This document shows, piece by piece, positions 1 to 9,710 of a DNA stretch of 64,000 bases. The stretch covers positions 248,001 through 312,000 of the forward strand of contig NW_008806275.1 of NCBI RefSeq assembly GCF_000400465.1, written 5' to 3'. The notes beneath the pieces are model-generated. The model made no database searches, had not been told where the DNA came from, and saw only the letters and a program-made list of their open reading frames with translations. Source of the DNA: Wallemia ichthyophaga EXF-994. Taxonomy: Eukaryota; Basidiomycota; Wallemiomycetes; Wallemiales; Wallemiaceae. The position numbers and the translations under genes are program-made. Every line of letters starts with the position of its first letter. Position 1 is the stretch's first letter.

Positions 1-15
1 ATCTCTGCTGGTTTA

Positions 16-443
16 TCAGAATACAAAAGGCAGACTAGTGGCAGCATCACCATTATTCTTCTTCCGCCTGGCAGCGGCAGCGGCAGCAGCTTGCTGCGAG
101 CCTGCTATGGGTATACCGTCATCGCCGTTTGCACCAGCACCAGGCGTCGGTGCAACGCTGGGAGATCTCGATTCGACACCACCCCACGCTTGCGGCTGCT
201 GGCTCGCAACTTTCTTTCTAAAAGCCTGGGCTTGAGCTTGCAATGACCTATTAAGGGCATCAATAAACCAATTTAATATGTATCTCGTTGCTGTTAGATT
301 TACATTTCTGCCAAAGATGATGATAGTCGAGGTGAAAGGGAGATAAGGCAGGGGTGGTTGGTTGATTACTGGATAGATTTATTTGGTCTACAGAATTTGA
401 GTAGATGTCAGATTATTGAGGCCAACATTCATCTCTTACTCAT
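16..443 (-). CDS. possible small unrecognised protein gene
   Basis: A reading frame is open on the minus strand from about 390 down to a stop at 16-18. Its C-terminal half is Gln/Ala-rich and ends in a basic RRKK stretch. The frame has no ATG of its own. An ATG at 441-443 followed by GTAAGA could supply a first exon, with acceptors near 375-395, but at least two splice solutions in different frames look plausible, so I give only outer limits. The region from about 189 upward is duplicated at 1656, where the copy is cut by the assembly gap. I do not recognise the protein. It could equally be spurious. Confidence 0.3.
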
Positions 444-602
444 CCACAGCCTTTGTCTTCCTCCTCTACGGCCACCACTACCACCCACTCATCCAGTCAG
501 AATCAAATTGAAATTGTCCGTGTGGTTATACAATACACATTTGTTAATTTAGAGAATCATTTTGTTCATTGGGATTTTAAGCGAGCGTGTCCAACTGCTG
601 TT

Positions 603-1088
603 TCAATTGAAAAGACATGGATCGTATTTGCCAGAGGCGATAAACTTCTCCTTCTCCTCAGGAGTGTATCCACACTTGTCCTTTTGGACCTGGCTTCCTT
701 TCTCCTTGTTTCCACTTTCTGGCTCCTTTGGTGATTCTTTTTGATTTTCCTCTGGTTGCTTTGCTGGTGTTTCTTTTTTATTATCCTCTGGCTGCTTGGA
801 TGGCTCAGATGATTCCTTGTTTTCATTACCTTCCTTCTTGCCTTCTTCTGGCTGCTTTGATTCGCCCTTGCTCTCCCCGTTGTTTGGGTAGTTACCGGCA
901 CCCCAAAGGTCTTCGATCCACTGACCGCTTTGAATAGCTTTGTCAAGAGATCCGTTTTGGTCAGCACCACGCTTGACCTGGACATTGGTGAGCACGCTTT
1001 TGCTTATTATTCAACATATACTCACCTCCATCTTGGCGGATGCGAGGACCGTTACTGCGAGAAGACCGACAATGTAAGTTAATTTCAT
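603..1088 (-). CDS. small secreted KR-site protein, copy 1
   Basis: Exons complement(603..977, 1026..1088), intron 48 nt with GTGAG donor; 145 aa. Residues 1-18 form a signal peptide (MKLTYIVGLLAVTVLASA), followed almost at once by a Lys-Arg pair (VKRGAD) that fits Kex2 cleavage. Then comes a motif SGQWIEDLWGAGNY, a long Glu/Lys/Pro/Gln-rich low-complexity linker, and a second form of the motif at the C terminus (SGKYDPCLFN). The same motif recurs in the two other secreted genes to the right, so this looks like one member of a diverged family. No catalytic domain is visible. Role unknown; secretion and Kex2 processing are inferred. A second, apparently identical copy lies 1465 bp to the right. 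Confidence 0.7.
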
Positions 1089-1412
1089 TGCTCGATTGTA
1101 GTTGTAAGTAGAAGAGCAGTGGAAACTGATCTCCTTTAAATAGCTTAATATTTGGTAGATGCCGATTTTTTGTGGGATTTAATTTCCTTAGCCTTCCTTT
1201 TTTGGTTATCCGGCGAATTGAAGTATGTCTCACAAGACTAGATGCGTTCATACCTACCAGTATGGTAAGAGTTCTGCACAGCTGCGCCACTGAGCAGTTG
1301 CTATTAAAGTTTAAGATAAGCTTTTAATAAAGTGTCTCTGCATCAATGTTTCAAAGGTAGCGTGAAAATATTAATGAAACGCAGTACGTTCTACAATGGT
1401 ATGCGATGGTAT

Positions 1413-1601
1413 TTAGTGCTCTTCGTTGTGCATGTCTTTCTCGTCATGCTTGTTTTCCTTGTGGTCATCGTGCTCGTGTTTGTCGTCGTGGTGCTTGTGT
1501 TCACCTTTGTGTTCGCCCTTGTGGTTGATTGCCTCCTCGGAGTAGAGCTCTGGGTAGTACTCGCCGCTTGAATTGAGCTCTTTCTCCTCATCGTGGGTCA
1601 A
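1413..1601 (-). pseudogene. last exon of a truncated copy of the His-rich repeat gene
   Basis: This is the 3' terminal exon of the gene described at 2878-4306, ending in the same His/Asp/Lys-rich tail and stop at 1413. It runs directly into the run of Ns at 1602, so the rest of this copy is either in the gap or does not exist. One visible difference from the downstream copy changes a residue: this copy reads THDEEKEL where the terminal exon downstream reads THEEEKEL. I mark it as incomplete rather than truly broken, because the cut is an assembly gap. Confidence 0.6.
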
Positions 1602-1655
1602 NNNNNNNNNNNNNNNNNNNNNNNNNNNNNNNNNNNNNNNNNNNNNNNNNNNNNN
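1602..1655. other. assembly gap (54 Ns)
   Basis: A run of 54 undetermined bases between the two copies of the ~1.4 kb duplication. The true length and content are unknown; tandem 263-bp units of the neighbouring gene may have collapsed here. Confidence 0.99.
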
Positions 1656-2067
1656 TTCGGCTGCTGGCTCGCAACTTTCTTTCTAAAAGCCTGGGCTTGA
1701 GCTTGCAATGACCTATTAAGGGCATCAATAAACCAATTTAATATGTATCTCGTTGCTGTTAGATTTACATTTCTGCCAAAGATGATGATAGTCGAGGTGA
1801 AAGGGAGATAAGGCAGGGGTGGTTGGTTGATTACTGGATAGATTTATTTGGTCTACAGAATTTGAGTAGATGTCAGATTATTGAGGCCAACATTCATCTC
1901 TTACTCATCCACAGCCTTTGTCTTCCTCCTCTACGGCCACCACTACCACCCACTCATCCAGTCAGAATCAAATTGAAATTGTCCGTGTGGTTATACAATA
2001 CACATTTGTTAATTTAGAGAATCATTTTGTTCATTGGGATTTTAAGCGAGCGTGTCCAACTGCTGTT

Positions 2068-2553
2068 TCAATTGAAAAGACATGGATCGTATTTGCCAGA
2101 GGCGATAAACTTCTCCTTCTCCTCAGGAGTGTATCCACACTTGTCCTTTTGGACCTGGCTTCCTTTCTCCTTGTTTCCACTTTCTGGCTCCTTTGGTGAT
2201 TCTTTTTGATTTTCCTCTGGTTGCTTTGCTGGTGTTTCTTTTTTATTATCCTCTGGCTGCTTGGATGGCTCAGATGATTCCTTGTTTTCATTACCTTCCT
2301 TCTTGCCTTCTTCTGGCTGCTTTGATTCGCCCTTGCTCTCCCCGTTGTTTGGGTAGTTACCGGCACCCCAAAGGTCTTCGATCCACTGACCGCTTTGAAT
2401 AGCTTTGTCAAGAGATCCGTTTTGGTCAGCACCACGCTTGACCTGGACATTGGTGAGCACGCTTTTGCTTATTATTCAACATATACTCACCTCCATCTTG
2501 GCGGATGCGAGGACCGTTACTGCGAGAAGACCGACAATGTAAGTTAATTTCAT
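2068..2553 (-). CDS. small secreted KR-site protein, copy 2
   Basis: Exons complement(2068..2442, 2491..2553); 145 aa, identical in translation to copy 1 at 603-1088: signal peptide, VKRGAD Kex2-like site, SGQWIEDLWG motif, Glu/Pro/Gln-rich linker, terminal SGKYDPCLFN. It sits 3' of the His-rich repeat gene on the same strand. If the flanking duplication is an assembly artefact this is the only real copy. Confidence 0.7.
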
Positions 2554-2877
2554 TGCTCGATTGTAGTTGTAAGTAGAAGAGCAGTGGAAACTGATCTCCT
2601 TTAAATAGCTTAATATTTGGTAGATGCCGATTTTTTGTGGGATTTAATTTCCTTAGCCTTCCTTTTTTGGTTATCCGGCGAATTGAAGTATGTCTCACAA
2701 GACTAGATGCGTTCATACCTACCAGTATGGTAAGAGTTCTGCACAGCTGCGCCACTGAGCAGTTGCTATTAAAGTTTAAGATAAGCTTTTAATAAAGTGT
2801 CTCTGCATCAATGTTTCAAAGGTAGCGTGAAAATATTAATGAAACGCAGTACGTTCTACAATGGTATGCGATGGTAT

Positions 2878-4306
2878 TTAGTGCTCTTCGTTGTGCATGT
2901 CTTTCTCGTCATGCTTGTTTTCCTTGTGGTCATCGTGCTCGTGTTTGTCGTCGTGGTGCTTGTGTTCACCTTTGTGTTCGCCCTTGTGGTTGATTGCCTC
3001 CTCGGAGTAGAGCTCTGGGTAGTACTCGCCGCTTGAATTGAGCTCTTTCTCCTCTTCGTGGGTCAAATGGTGGAAGTCAATGCGACCATCGTGCTGTACT
3101 GTGTGAGATAGTAAAGGTACTCAGACGCGCTACTAACCTCATCTCTGGTATGGAGAGATCTCTTGCCAGCGCCAAAACCTCTAGCACCAGCACCTCTGCT
3201 TTCGTGGTGTTTATGTTCATCGTGGCCGTGGTGCTTGTGTTCGCCCTTGTGGTTGATAGCCTCCTCGGAGTAGAGCTCTGGGTAGTACTCGCCGCTTGAA
3301 TTGAGCTCTTTCTCCTCATCGTGGGTCAAGTGGTGGAAGTCAATGCGACCATCGTGCTGTACTGTGTGAGATAGTAAAGGTACTCAGACGCGCTACTAAC
3401 CTCATCTCTGGTATGGAGAGATCTCTTGCCAGCGCCAAAACCTCTAGCACCAGCACCTCTGCTTTCGTGGTGTTTATGTTCATCGTGGCCGTGGTGCTTG
3501 TGTTCGCCCTTGTGGTTGATTGCCTCCTCAGAGTAGAGCTCTGGGTAGTACTCGCCGCTTGAATTGAGCTCTTTCTCCTCATCGTGGGTCAAGTGGTGGA
3601 AGTCAATGCGACCATCGTGCTGTACTGTGTGAGATAGTAAAGGTACTCAGACGCGCTACTAACCTCATCTCTGGTATGGAGAGATCTCTTGCCAGCGCCA
3701 AAACCTCTAGCACCAGCACCTCTGCTTTCGTGGTGTTTATGTTCATCGTGGCCGTGGTGCTTGTGTTCGCCCTTGTGGTTGATTGCCTCCTCAGAGTAGA
3801 GCTCTGGGTAGTACTCGCCGCTTGAATTGAGCTCTTTCTCCTCATCGTGGGTCAAGTGGTGGAAGTCAATGCGACCATCGTGCTGTACTGTGTGAGATAG
3901 TAAAGGTACTCAGACGCGCTACTAACCTCATCTCTGGTATGGAGAGATCTCTTGCCAGCGCCAAAACCTCTAGCACCAGCACCTCTGCTTTCGTGGTGTT
4001 TATGTTCATCGTGGCCGTGGTGCTTGTGTTCGCCCTTGTGGTTGATTGCCTCCTCAGAGTAGAGCTCTGGGTAGTACTCGCCGCTTGAATTGAGCTCTTT
4101 CTCCTCATCGTGGGTCAAGTGGTGGAAGTCAATGCGACCATCGTGCTGTACTGTGTGAGAGTCTAAAGACAAACAGCATAACAACCTACTTTATCTCTAA
4201 CACGGAGAGCTCTCTTGCCGGCACCAAAACCTCTGACATCAAGAGGAGCAGCCGTAGAAACGGAGAGGACGGCAGCGACGACGAGGAGAGCGATTGATGA
4301 TCTCAT
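2878..4306 (-). CDS. secreted His-rich tandem-repeat protein with Kex2-like sites
   Basis: Six exons: complement(2878..3093, 3138..3356, 3401..3619, 3664..3882, 3927..4145, 4190..4306), all introns phase 0 and 44 nt; 402 aa. Exon 1 encodes a signal peptide (MRSSIALLVVAAVLSVSTAA) and the first GFGAGKR. Exons 2-5 are near-identical 73-aa units, each containing SGEYYPELYSEEA, a His/Lys-rich stretch and GFGAGKR followed by SLHTRDE. Exon 6 is a diverged unit ending in a His/Asp/Lys tail without KR. The regular Lys-Arg at every unit boundary is the pattern of Kex2-processed repeat proteins, so the product may be several ~70-residue His-rich peptides, possibly metal-binding (inference). Without splicing each unit runs into a stop, which supports the intron calls. 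Upstream leader and APL..RG sequence resemble the next gene at 5015-6905, suggesting common descent. Confidence 0.75.
3094..4145 (-). repeat. four tandem 263-bp exon+intron units
   Basis: Units 3883-4145, 3620-3882, 3357-3619 and 3094-3356 are each a 219-nt exon plus a 44-nt intron, differing at only a few bases. Because the exon is a multiple of three and both boundaries are phase 0, copy number can change without breaking the frame. Confidence 0.9.
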
Positions 4307-4692
4307 TGTTGCACGGTGTGTTGTGTTGTAGTATGAAAAGAAGCTTAAAATCCTATTTAACTTGCTCGTGCATTCCCCACATTTTAGCGTCAAACTAATT
4401 TTTTTCATCTTCAAACATGCATGACTTGAGAGGTATGAATGTCTATCTACATCATATATTGTAGTCAGTTCATGAGATATCAATCAGTGAAAGTAAAGAT
4501 CATATCGATTATGTCTTGAGGAATTCCAAACCGGTAGAGAACATTCTTAAGTTTAGAGAATAAAATTTATTAAGGATGCTTAGTACAAATACTCCAATTT
4601 AATTCAGTGTGTTGAGTGATCAAGAATGCGAGAAGAGACGAGTGAGAATTGAAGAAGTCAAGACATCTACCATTGTCCATAACCTATTAAGC
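4307..4692. other. intergenic region upstream of the His-rich repeat gene
   Basis: About 390 bp, AT-rich, holding the promoter of the gene starting at 4306. I see no further gene. If the 5015-6905 gene is read to its alternative stop, its 3' end is at 4693. Confidence 0.6.
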
Positions 4693-5014
4693 TTATTGTT
4701 GTTGCTGCTGCTGAATTCTTTCCCGTTGGGTTTGGATAGATTGCTGGAGCTGCTCTTGCTGGTATTGTTGTTGCTCCTTCTCCCAAGCAGTTTCTCTCTT
4801 CCATTGAGCTTGACCTTGACCTTTGCCGTGTTCGTAGTTCTCTTCACCCCATAAGCATTCGAGGTATTGACCAGATTGGACAGCGTGTTCAATCTCTTCA
4901 TGGCTCATGTGGCAGTGGTTATCGCCATGACCGCCTTTCTCGCCGTGACCATGCTCGCGACCATGTTCTTCACCGTGGCCGTGGTCGTGACCGTGACCAT
5001 GCTTTTGCTCTTGC

Positions 5015-6905
5015 TCATGTCTCTTCCATTGACCTTGAACTTGACCTTGACCTTGAACTTGACCTTGACCTTGAACTTGACCTTGACCTTGAACTTGACC
5101 TTGACCTTGAACTTGACCTTGACCTTGAACTTGACCTTGACCTTGAACTTGACCTTGACCTTGAACTTGACCTTGACCTTGAACTTGACCTTGACCTTGA
5201 ACTTGACCTTGACCTTGAACTTGACCTTGACCTTGAACTTGACCTTGACCTTGAACTTGACCTTGACCTTGAACTTGACCTTGACCTTGAACTACCTTGC
5301 TCGTGACCATCGCCACGCTTGTGGTGATCATGGTGATCATCGCCTTGGTGAGCTTGCTGGTGTTCTTGTTGTTGGATACGTTCACGTTGGGTTTGGATAG
5401 ATTGCTGGAGCTGCTCTTGCTGGTATTGTTGTTGCTCCTTCTCCCAAGCAGTTTCTCTCTTCCATTGAGCTTGACCTTGACCTTTGCCGTGTTCGTAGTT
5501 CTCTTCACCCCATAAGCATTCGAGGTATTGACCAGATTGGACAGCGTGTTCAATCTCTTCATGGCTCATGTGGCAGTGGTTATCGCCATGACCGCCTTTC
5601 TCACCGTGACCGTGTGTGTCACCATGCTCGCGACCGTGACCTTGCTCGTGACCATCGCCACGCTTGTGGTGATCATGGTGATCATCGCCTTGGTGAGCTT
5701 GCTGGTGTTCTTGTTGTTGGATACGTTCACGTTGGGTTTGGATAGATTGCTGGAGCTGCTCTTGCTGGTATTGTTGTTGCTCCTTCTCCCAAGCAGTTTC
5801 TCTCTTCCATTGAGCTTGACCTTGACCTTTGCCGTGTTCGTAGTTCTCTTCACCCCATAAGCACTCGAGGTATTGACCAGATTGGACGGCGTGTTCAATC
5901 TCTTCATGGCTCATGTGGCAGTGGTTATCGCCATGACCGCCTTTCTCGCCGTGACCATGCTCGCGACCATGTTCTTCACCGTGGCCGTAGTCGTGACCAT
6001 GACCCTCAACTTGCTCGTGACCGTGACCACCGCCGCGTTTGTGGTGATCATGATGATCATCGCCTTGGTGAGCTTGCTGTTGTTGCTGCTGCTGAATTCT
6101 TTCACGTTGGGTTTGGATAGATTGCTGGAGCTGCTCTTGCTGGTATTGTTGTTGCTCCTTCTCCCAAGCAGTTTCTCTCTTCCATTGAGCTTGACCTTGA
6201 CCTTTGCCGTGTTCGTAGTTCTCTTCACCCCATAAGCATTCGAGGTATTGACCAGATTGGACAGCGTGTTCAATCTCTTCATGGCTCATGTGGCAGTGGT
6301 TATCGCCATGACCGCCTTTCTCACCGTGACCGTGTTTGTCACCATGCTCGCGACCGTGGCCTTGCTCGTGTCTGTGCTCTTCACCGTGGCCATTTCCCTG
6401 TCCGAATCCTGAGCGTCTACCGTGCTCGCGATCCTCTTGCTCCTTCTTGTGCTCAACGACGGCGTGCTTCTTTGCTTCAAAGTCATCTTGACGCTTGTGG
6501 TGGCCTTCGTGACCGCCGTGGACATCGGCTGCAGTGATTCTGTGACCGTGACCATCTTCACCACCATGTGGACCAGCTGGTGATCCAATAGGGCCTCCGT
6601 GGCCGTGGAAAGGTGCCTTATTGCCCTGCTATAAGCGTGTTAGATGGTTGTGCAGATAGTAAGACACCACCCACCATTTCGCCGTGGCCGTGTTGCTGCT
6701 CTTCGTGACGCTTTCCTTTAGCGCCCTTTGAAGGTGCAGCTTTGGTTGCTTTTCCGCCGCCTTTACCCATGTTCTCCATGCCTTGGAGTCCCTTGGTGAG
6801 CGGGTCGGTGACTTTCTGGATGAGGCCGCGTTGCTCAAGTGGAGCAGCTGTGGAGGCTGAGAGAATAGATGCGACGAGAGCGATGAGTGTGATTGAGAAC
6901 CTCAT
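5015..6905 (-). CDS. secreted Gln/His-rich modular protein with Kex2-like sites
   Basis: Exons complement(5015..6625, 6675..6905); 613 aa as read. Exon 1 gives a signal peptide (MRFSITLIALVASILSASTAA) and APLEQRG, like the neighbour at 2878-4306. Exon 2 carries repeated modules: His/Gly/Glu-rich stretch, NHCHMSHEEIEHAV, SGQYLECLWGEENYEHG, a WKR, then a Gln-rich segment ending HHKR. Module starts fall near 6289, 5914 and 5571, and a fourth near 4910 lies in another frame. Lys-Arg pairs at module joints suggest Kex2 release of peptides (inference). Odd points: the 18-bp array at 5035-5292 is entered in a frame giving Ser/Arg repeats and a stop at 5015, whereas the other frame gives Gly-Gln-Val repeats and leads into an intact last module ending at 4693. 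The exon 2 acceptor is a TAGCAG tandem, so one Gln may be optional. Confidence 0.65.
5035..5292 (-). repeat. 18-bp tandem array (~14 copies) in the coding region
   Basis: Minus-strand unit GGTCAAGGTCAAGTTCAA, about 14 uninterrupted copies. One frame gives GQGQVQ, another SRSRSS-type repeats, and the plus strand gives a Leu/Thr ORF; all three frames stay open because the unit is a multiple of three with no stops. Confidence 0.95.
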
Positions 6906-7376
6906 TGTTTAGTTGTGTAGGAGAGATGTGAGTGATAGTGAATCAACGAGGACAGCAGCCAGCTTAAATAGCTAATCTTAGTTGACACATACCAGCTTCA
7001 CATTTCTTGTTGAAATTCCAATCGCGCTGCGTTTCTTGATTTGACAGACATGGTGGTTGGAATGCAAGGGACGTGTGGCGGTGAGAAGGCGTGATGAGCA
7101 ATAAGTCAGCAACAAAATCGTGGGTTTTACTGTCTCCACCTGGCTCACCACGCTCACACCACTCAATCCCTTCCCCCGGTGTCACCAGATAACAGTGCTG
7201 CCTAATGACGTAATGACGTAATGAGATATGCGCGACAAGGCATTTCATCCACCCCAACGGAAGGCATGAGGGGAAGTAGGCATGAGGGAGAGAATGCTGG
7301 TTACCAGAAACGATAAACCTGAGTTTTGAACGACGACGATAGGTTGGTCAGTAGAGTACAAAGCAATAACACAGCA
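6906..7376. promoter_or_regulatory. divergent intergenic region with tandem TGACGTAA sites
   Basis: This 470-bp region separates the Gln/His-rich secreted gene (minus) from the SH3 membrane protein gene (plus). At 7206-7221 two TGACGTAA octamers stand directly head to tail, followed by TGAG. TGACGTAA is the ATF/CREB bZIP core (established knowledge); binding here is inference. No gene seen. Confidence 0.5.
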
Positions 7377-8367
7377 ATGTCTTTACTTTCGAGAGCCGCT
7401 GAAATGCTACCAGTGAGTTTTGATCTGCTAAAAAGTACCGATTAGGCGTCTGACAAGTGGACATTAGAGCGCATTGTCAACGCCCTCAAACACATCAAAC
7501 TCACCGCAACCACACAAACCCAATGACGGTATCACTAATGGCGTTATAGCGGCTGTGACTATCGCATCCGTTATCCTCGTCGCTGCACTGCTCGCTATCA
7601 TCACCTACGTTATCCGCACACGCAGGGACATAATGGAAGAACGCAAGTCGACGCGTTTTGCCAATTCGGTCGGTAAGAGGAATGTCTCACCCACGCTTGA
7701 GAGTGCTAGGGCCAAGCTGCGTGAGAAGCTGTCGATAGATGTTCCAATAAGCAGATCTAACACCACGTCTTCATTCGGCGACAAAGATAAAGATAAGGAT
7801 GGCATCAGCGTTAGTGAAAGCTACGACGAAGAAGCAGATTTCGGCAACTGGAGGGAATCTGCACCACAACTGCTGCGTGGGTTTAGTAGCAACTCGGAGA
7901 CCTACACGAAGCGTCAATCTACAGCACCTTCGGCAACCTCACCAATATCACCATTCTCAGAGAAGAAGACTGGTTCATTCATTTTCCCGCCAATGCCATC
8001 GACACCGACATACATTGACGATCTACCTCAATCACCACTTGAAAGCCCCACGGCAGACGTCCGCACGGTGAAACTGGCATTCATGCCGACCATGTCGGAC
8101 GAGATAGCAGTGGTGACGGGCGACACAGTACTCCTTCTCAAAGAGTGGGACGACGGGTGGGCATACGTTGTCAAGCTGAATAAGGAGGGCGAATTCAAAG
8201 AAGAGGGAGTAATCCCGCTCGAAAGCCTAGTCGACAACTCACCACAGTCGCGTAACTTTGCACAAAGTGTTAAGCAGATACCCTCGAGAATGTCGCTGGT
8301 CAAACCATCTAAATCGAGCATTGGCTCGCGCAGAAGCGGCGTGAGGAACAGCAGCATTAGGGTATGA
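7377..8367 (+). CDS. single-pass membrane protein with C-terminal SH3 domain
   Basis: Exons 7377..7412 and 7468..8367; 311 aa. The 55-nt intron (GTGAGT donor, CTGAC branch) is required because the long frame has no upstream ATG and hits a stop at 7465. A single hydrophobic helix (GVIAAVTIASVILVAALLA) lies near residues 35-60 after a short Ser/Asn/Pro-rich N terminus. It is followed by a long Ser-rich cytoplasmic-type region and, near residues 205-262, an SH3 domain with the ALYDY-like start VKLAFMPTMSDEIAV, the GDTVLLLKEWDDGWAYV core and a GVIPLESL ending. The layout matches Fus1-type and related fungal membrane SH3 proteins that link the cell surface to actin or polarity factors; which one is not decidable from sequence alone. 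Confidence 0.8.
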
Positions 8368-8617
8368 ATGTTAGTCAGCAAGCACATTACCAACAAAATG
8401 GACACTACTAAGATATCACTCTCACTTGATCCCTGGAGGAACCTCTATCTCTTCTATATTCAATCTCACTGGCCTTTTCTACACCGACTAATACACTCCA
8501 CGTTCGTTTAATTTCGTTGTATCATATGCGAATAACATTTATACTTTGTGATGAATGACGAGTGATTGAGTGATATAAGTTGAGTTGAGTTGATTTTCAA
8601 GATGAATGCAAAATCCA

Positions 8618-9567
8618 CTAGTTAGATTCGAGTAAAAAGACACTAGTGGCGACGTTTTGAATGCTAAGAGGGTCGCTTGACTGTGTGGGCTGATAAGTGG
8701 GGTAAACGACGAGGCCATCGTCGCTGAGGCGCCAGTTGAGTTTTTTGAGGACTGTAGCGGGGATTGGTTGAGTGAGTGAATAAGTGAGTGCACAAAGCAA
8801 AAACTCACCACCGACGAGCTCTTTCTGCCCCACAAACCATCCAACACTCTCACCGACCGTGGTCAAAGGCAGAGCTGAGCAAGTTTTAGCCAAAACGTTC
8901 AAAATTCTCGAGAAAGTGGAATCCTGCAATGCTCCTACCGCGTCGGCAAAGACGCGCGTAGTAGACTCGTTGATGAGTGGTGCATAGCCATCCACTTTCA
9001 CTTCCATCTCTTTCTTCAACTGAGACAATGCCTTGAGCGCGTCTGTGTAGCATCTGGCGGAGTAGTGATGCGCAACGATGCGGAGCCCTTCGATTGCCCC
9101 CGCTTTTTGCGCAGACGGTGAAGCAGGTGCTGGGCATCTATCCAAAGTATTCAGCGCCACTGGACTGTGTGCAACTTGAGAATCAAGGATTTCGCGCTAC
9201 AAAACACGAAGACTCACACTTCACTCTCTGCCATAAGTTGAGCTAGTGCCCCAAATGCATGAACGCCTTCCCACAGTGCATCTTGGGCGGATACAGCGTA
9301 TACAGTCTCTATTGTGAATGCTGCATGGGAGAGTGCACCCCAGTGGGAATGGCGCGCTAGATCGAGCAGCGAAGCGAACGGTGAAGCCAGTGGACTATCC
9401 TCAGTAATGTTGTTTCCAGTCCCACTACCACCCACGGGAGATGGCGCAGCAGGTGTCACTGGCCCTGCTTCAAGAGGCGACTGCTGCGGCGAGTTGGCGC
9501 GTGAGAGCGCAGGCGTCGGCGGAATTAACCCGGGTACAGTTGTAGCTGATATCTCTGTGTCGTCCAT
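8618..9567 (-). CDS. possible COP9 signalosome subunit 8-like protein
   Basis: Exons complement(8618..8751, 8809..9164, 9218..9567); 279 aa. The N-terminal ~80 residues are Pro/Ser/Gly-rich and probably disordered. The rest is helical. The C-terminal part, with LKKLNWRLSDDGLVVYP and a final short helix (NVATSVFLLESN), resembles the winged-helix end of the CSN8/Rpn12/eIF3k group, where a Gly/Asn-Trp segment precedes a hydrophobic strand and a last helix. This assignment rests on pattern resemblance only. The second intron (57 nt, GTGAGT...CTACAG) is a multiple of three without a stop, so retention would just add 19 residues. Start chosen at the ATG preceding DDTEIS. Confidence 0.5.
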
Positions 9568-9710
9568 TATCTTTTTTTGGTTTGTGCAATGATGGGTGTT
9601 TGTGATAACGAGATAGATGGCGCAATGACATGATGAGACGATAACGATAACGCAGTAATGCAAGTGCAGTCTATCAATGCTATCTAATAAAGTTACAATT
9701 AAAGTATTCA

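Larger units (their letters stand above)
189..3066. repeat. direct duplication of ~1.41 kb across the gap
   Basis: Bases ~191-1601 and ~1656-3066 are the same sequence at an offset of 1465 bp, carrying copy 1 and copy 2 of the small secreted gene and the terminal exon of the His-rich repeat gene. I found only one or two differences (near the gap edge and one base in the terminal exon). Either a very recent tandem duplication or an assembly artefact at an unresolved repeat. Confidence 0.85.

Noticed and set aside
3094-4145. CRISPR-like array suggested by regular 263-bp repeats
   Set aside because: Units are coding exons with spliceosomal introns in a eukaryote; repeat and spacer structure is absent.
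5015-5300. Ser/Arg-repeat segment as a genuine SR splicing factor tail
   Set aside because: It arises from reading the 18-bp array in a shifted frame of a secreted protein; no RNA-binding domain is present.
4867-5400. Plus-strand Leu/Thr-repeat ORF across the 18-bp array
   Set aside because: It is the antisense of the coding array; the unit length keeps all frames open, and no start context, signal or splice evidence supports it.
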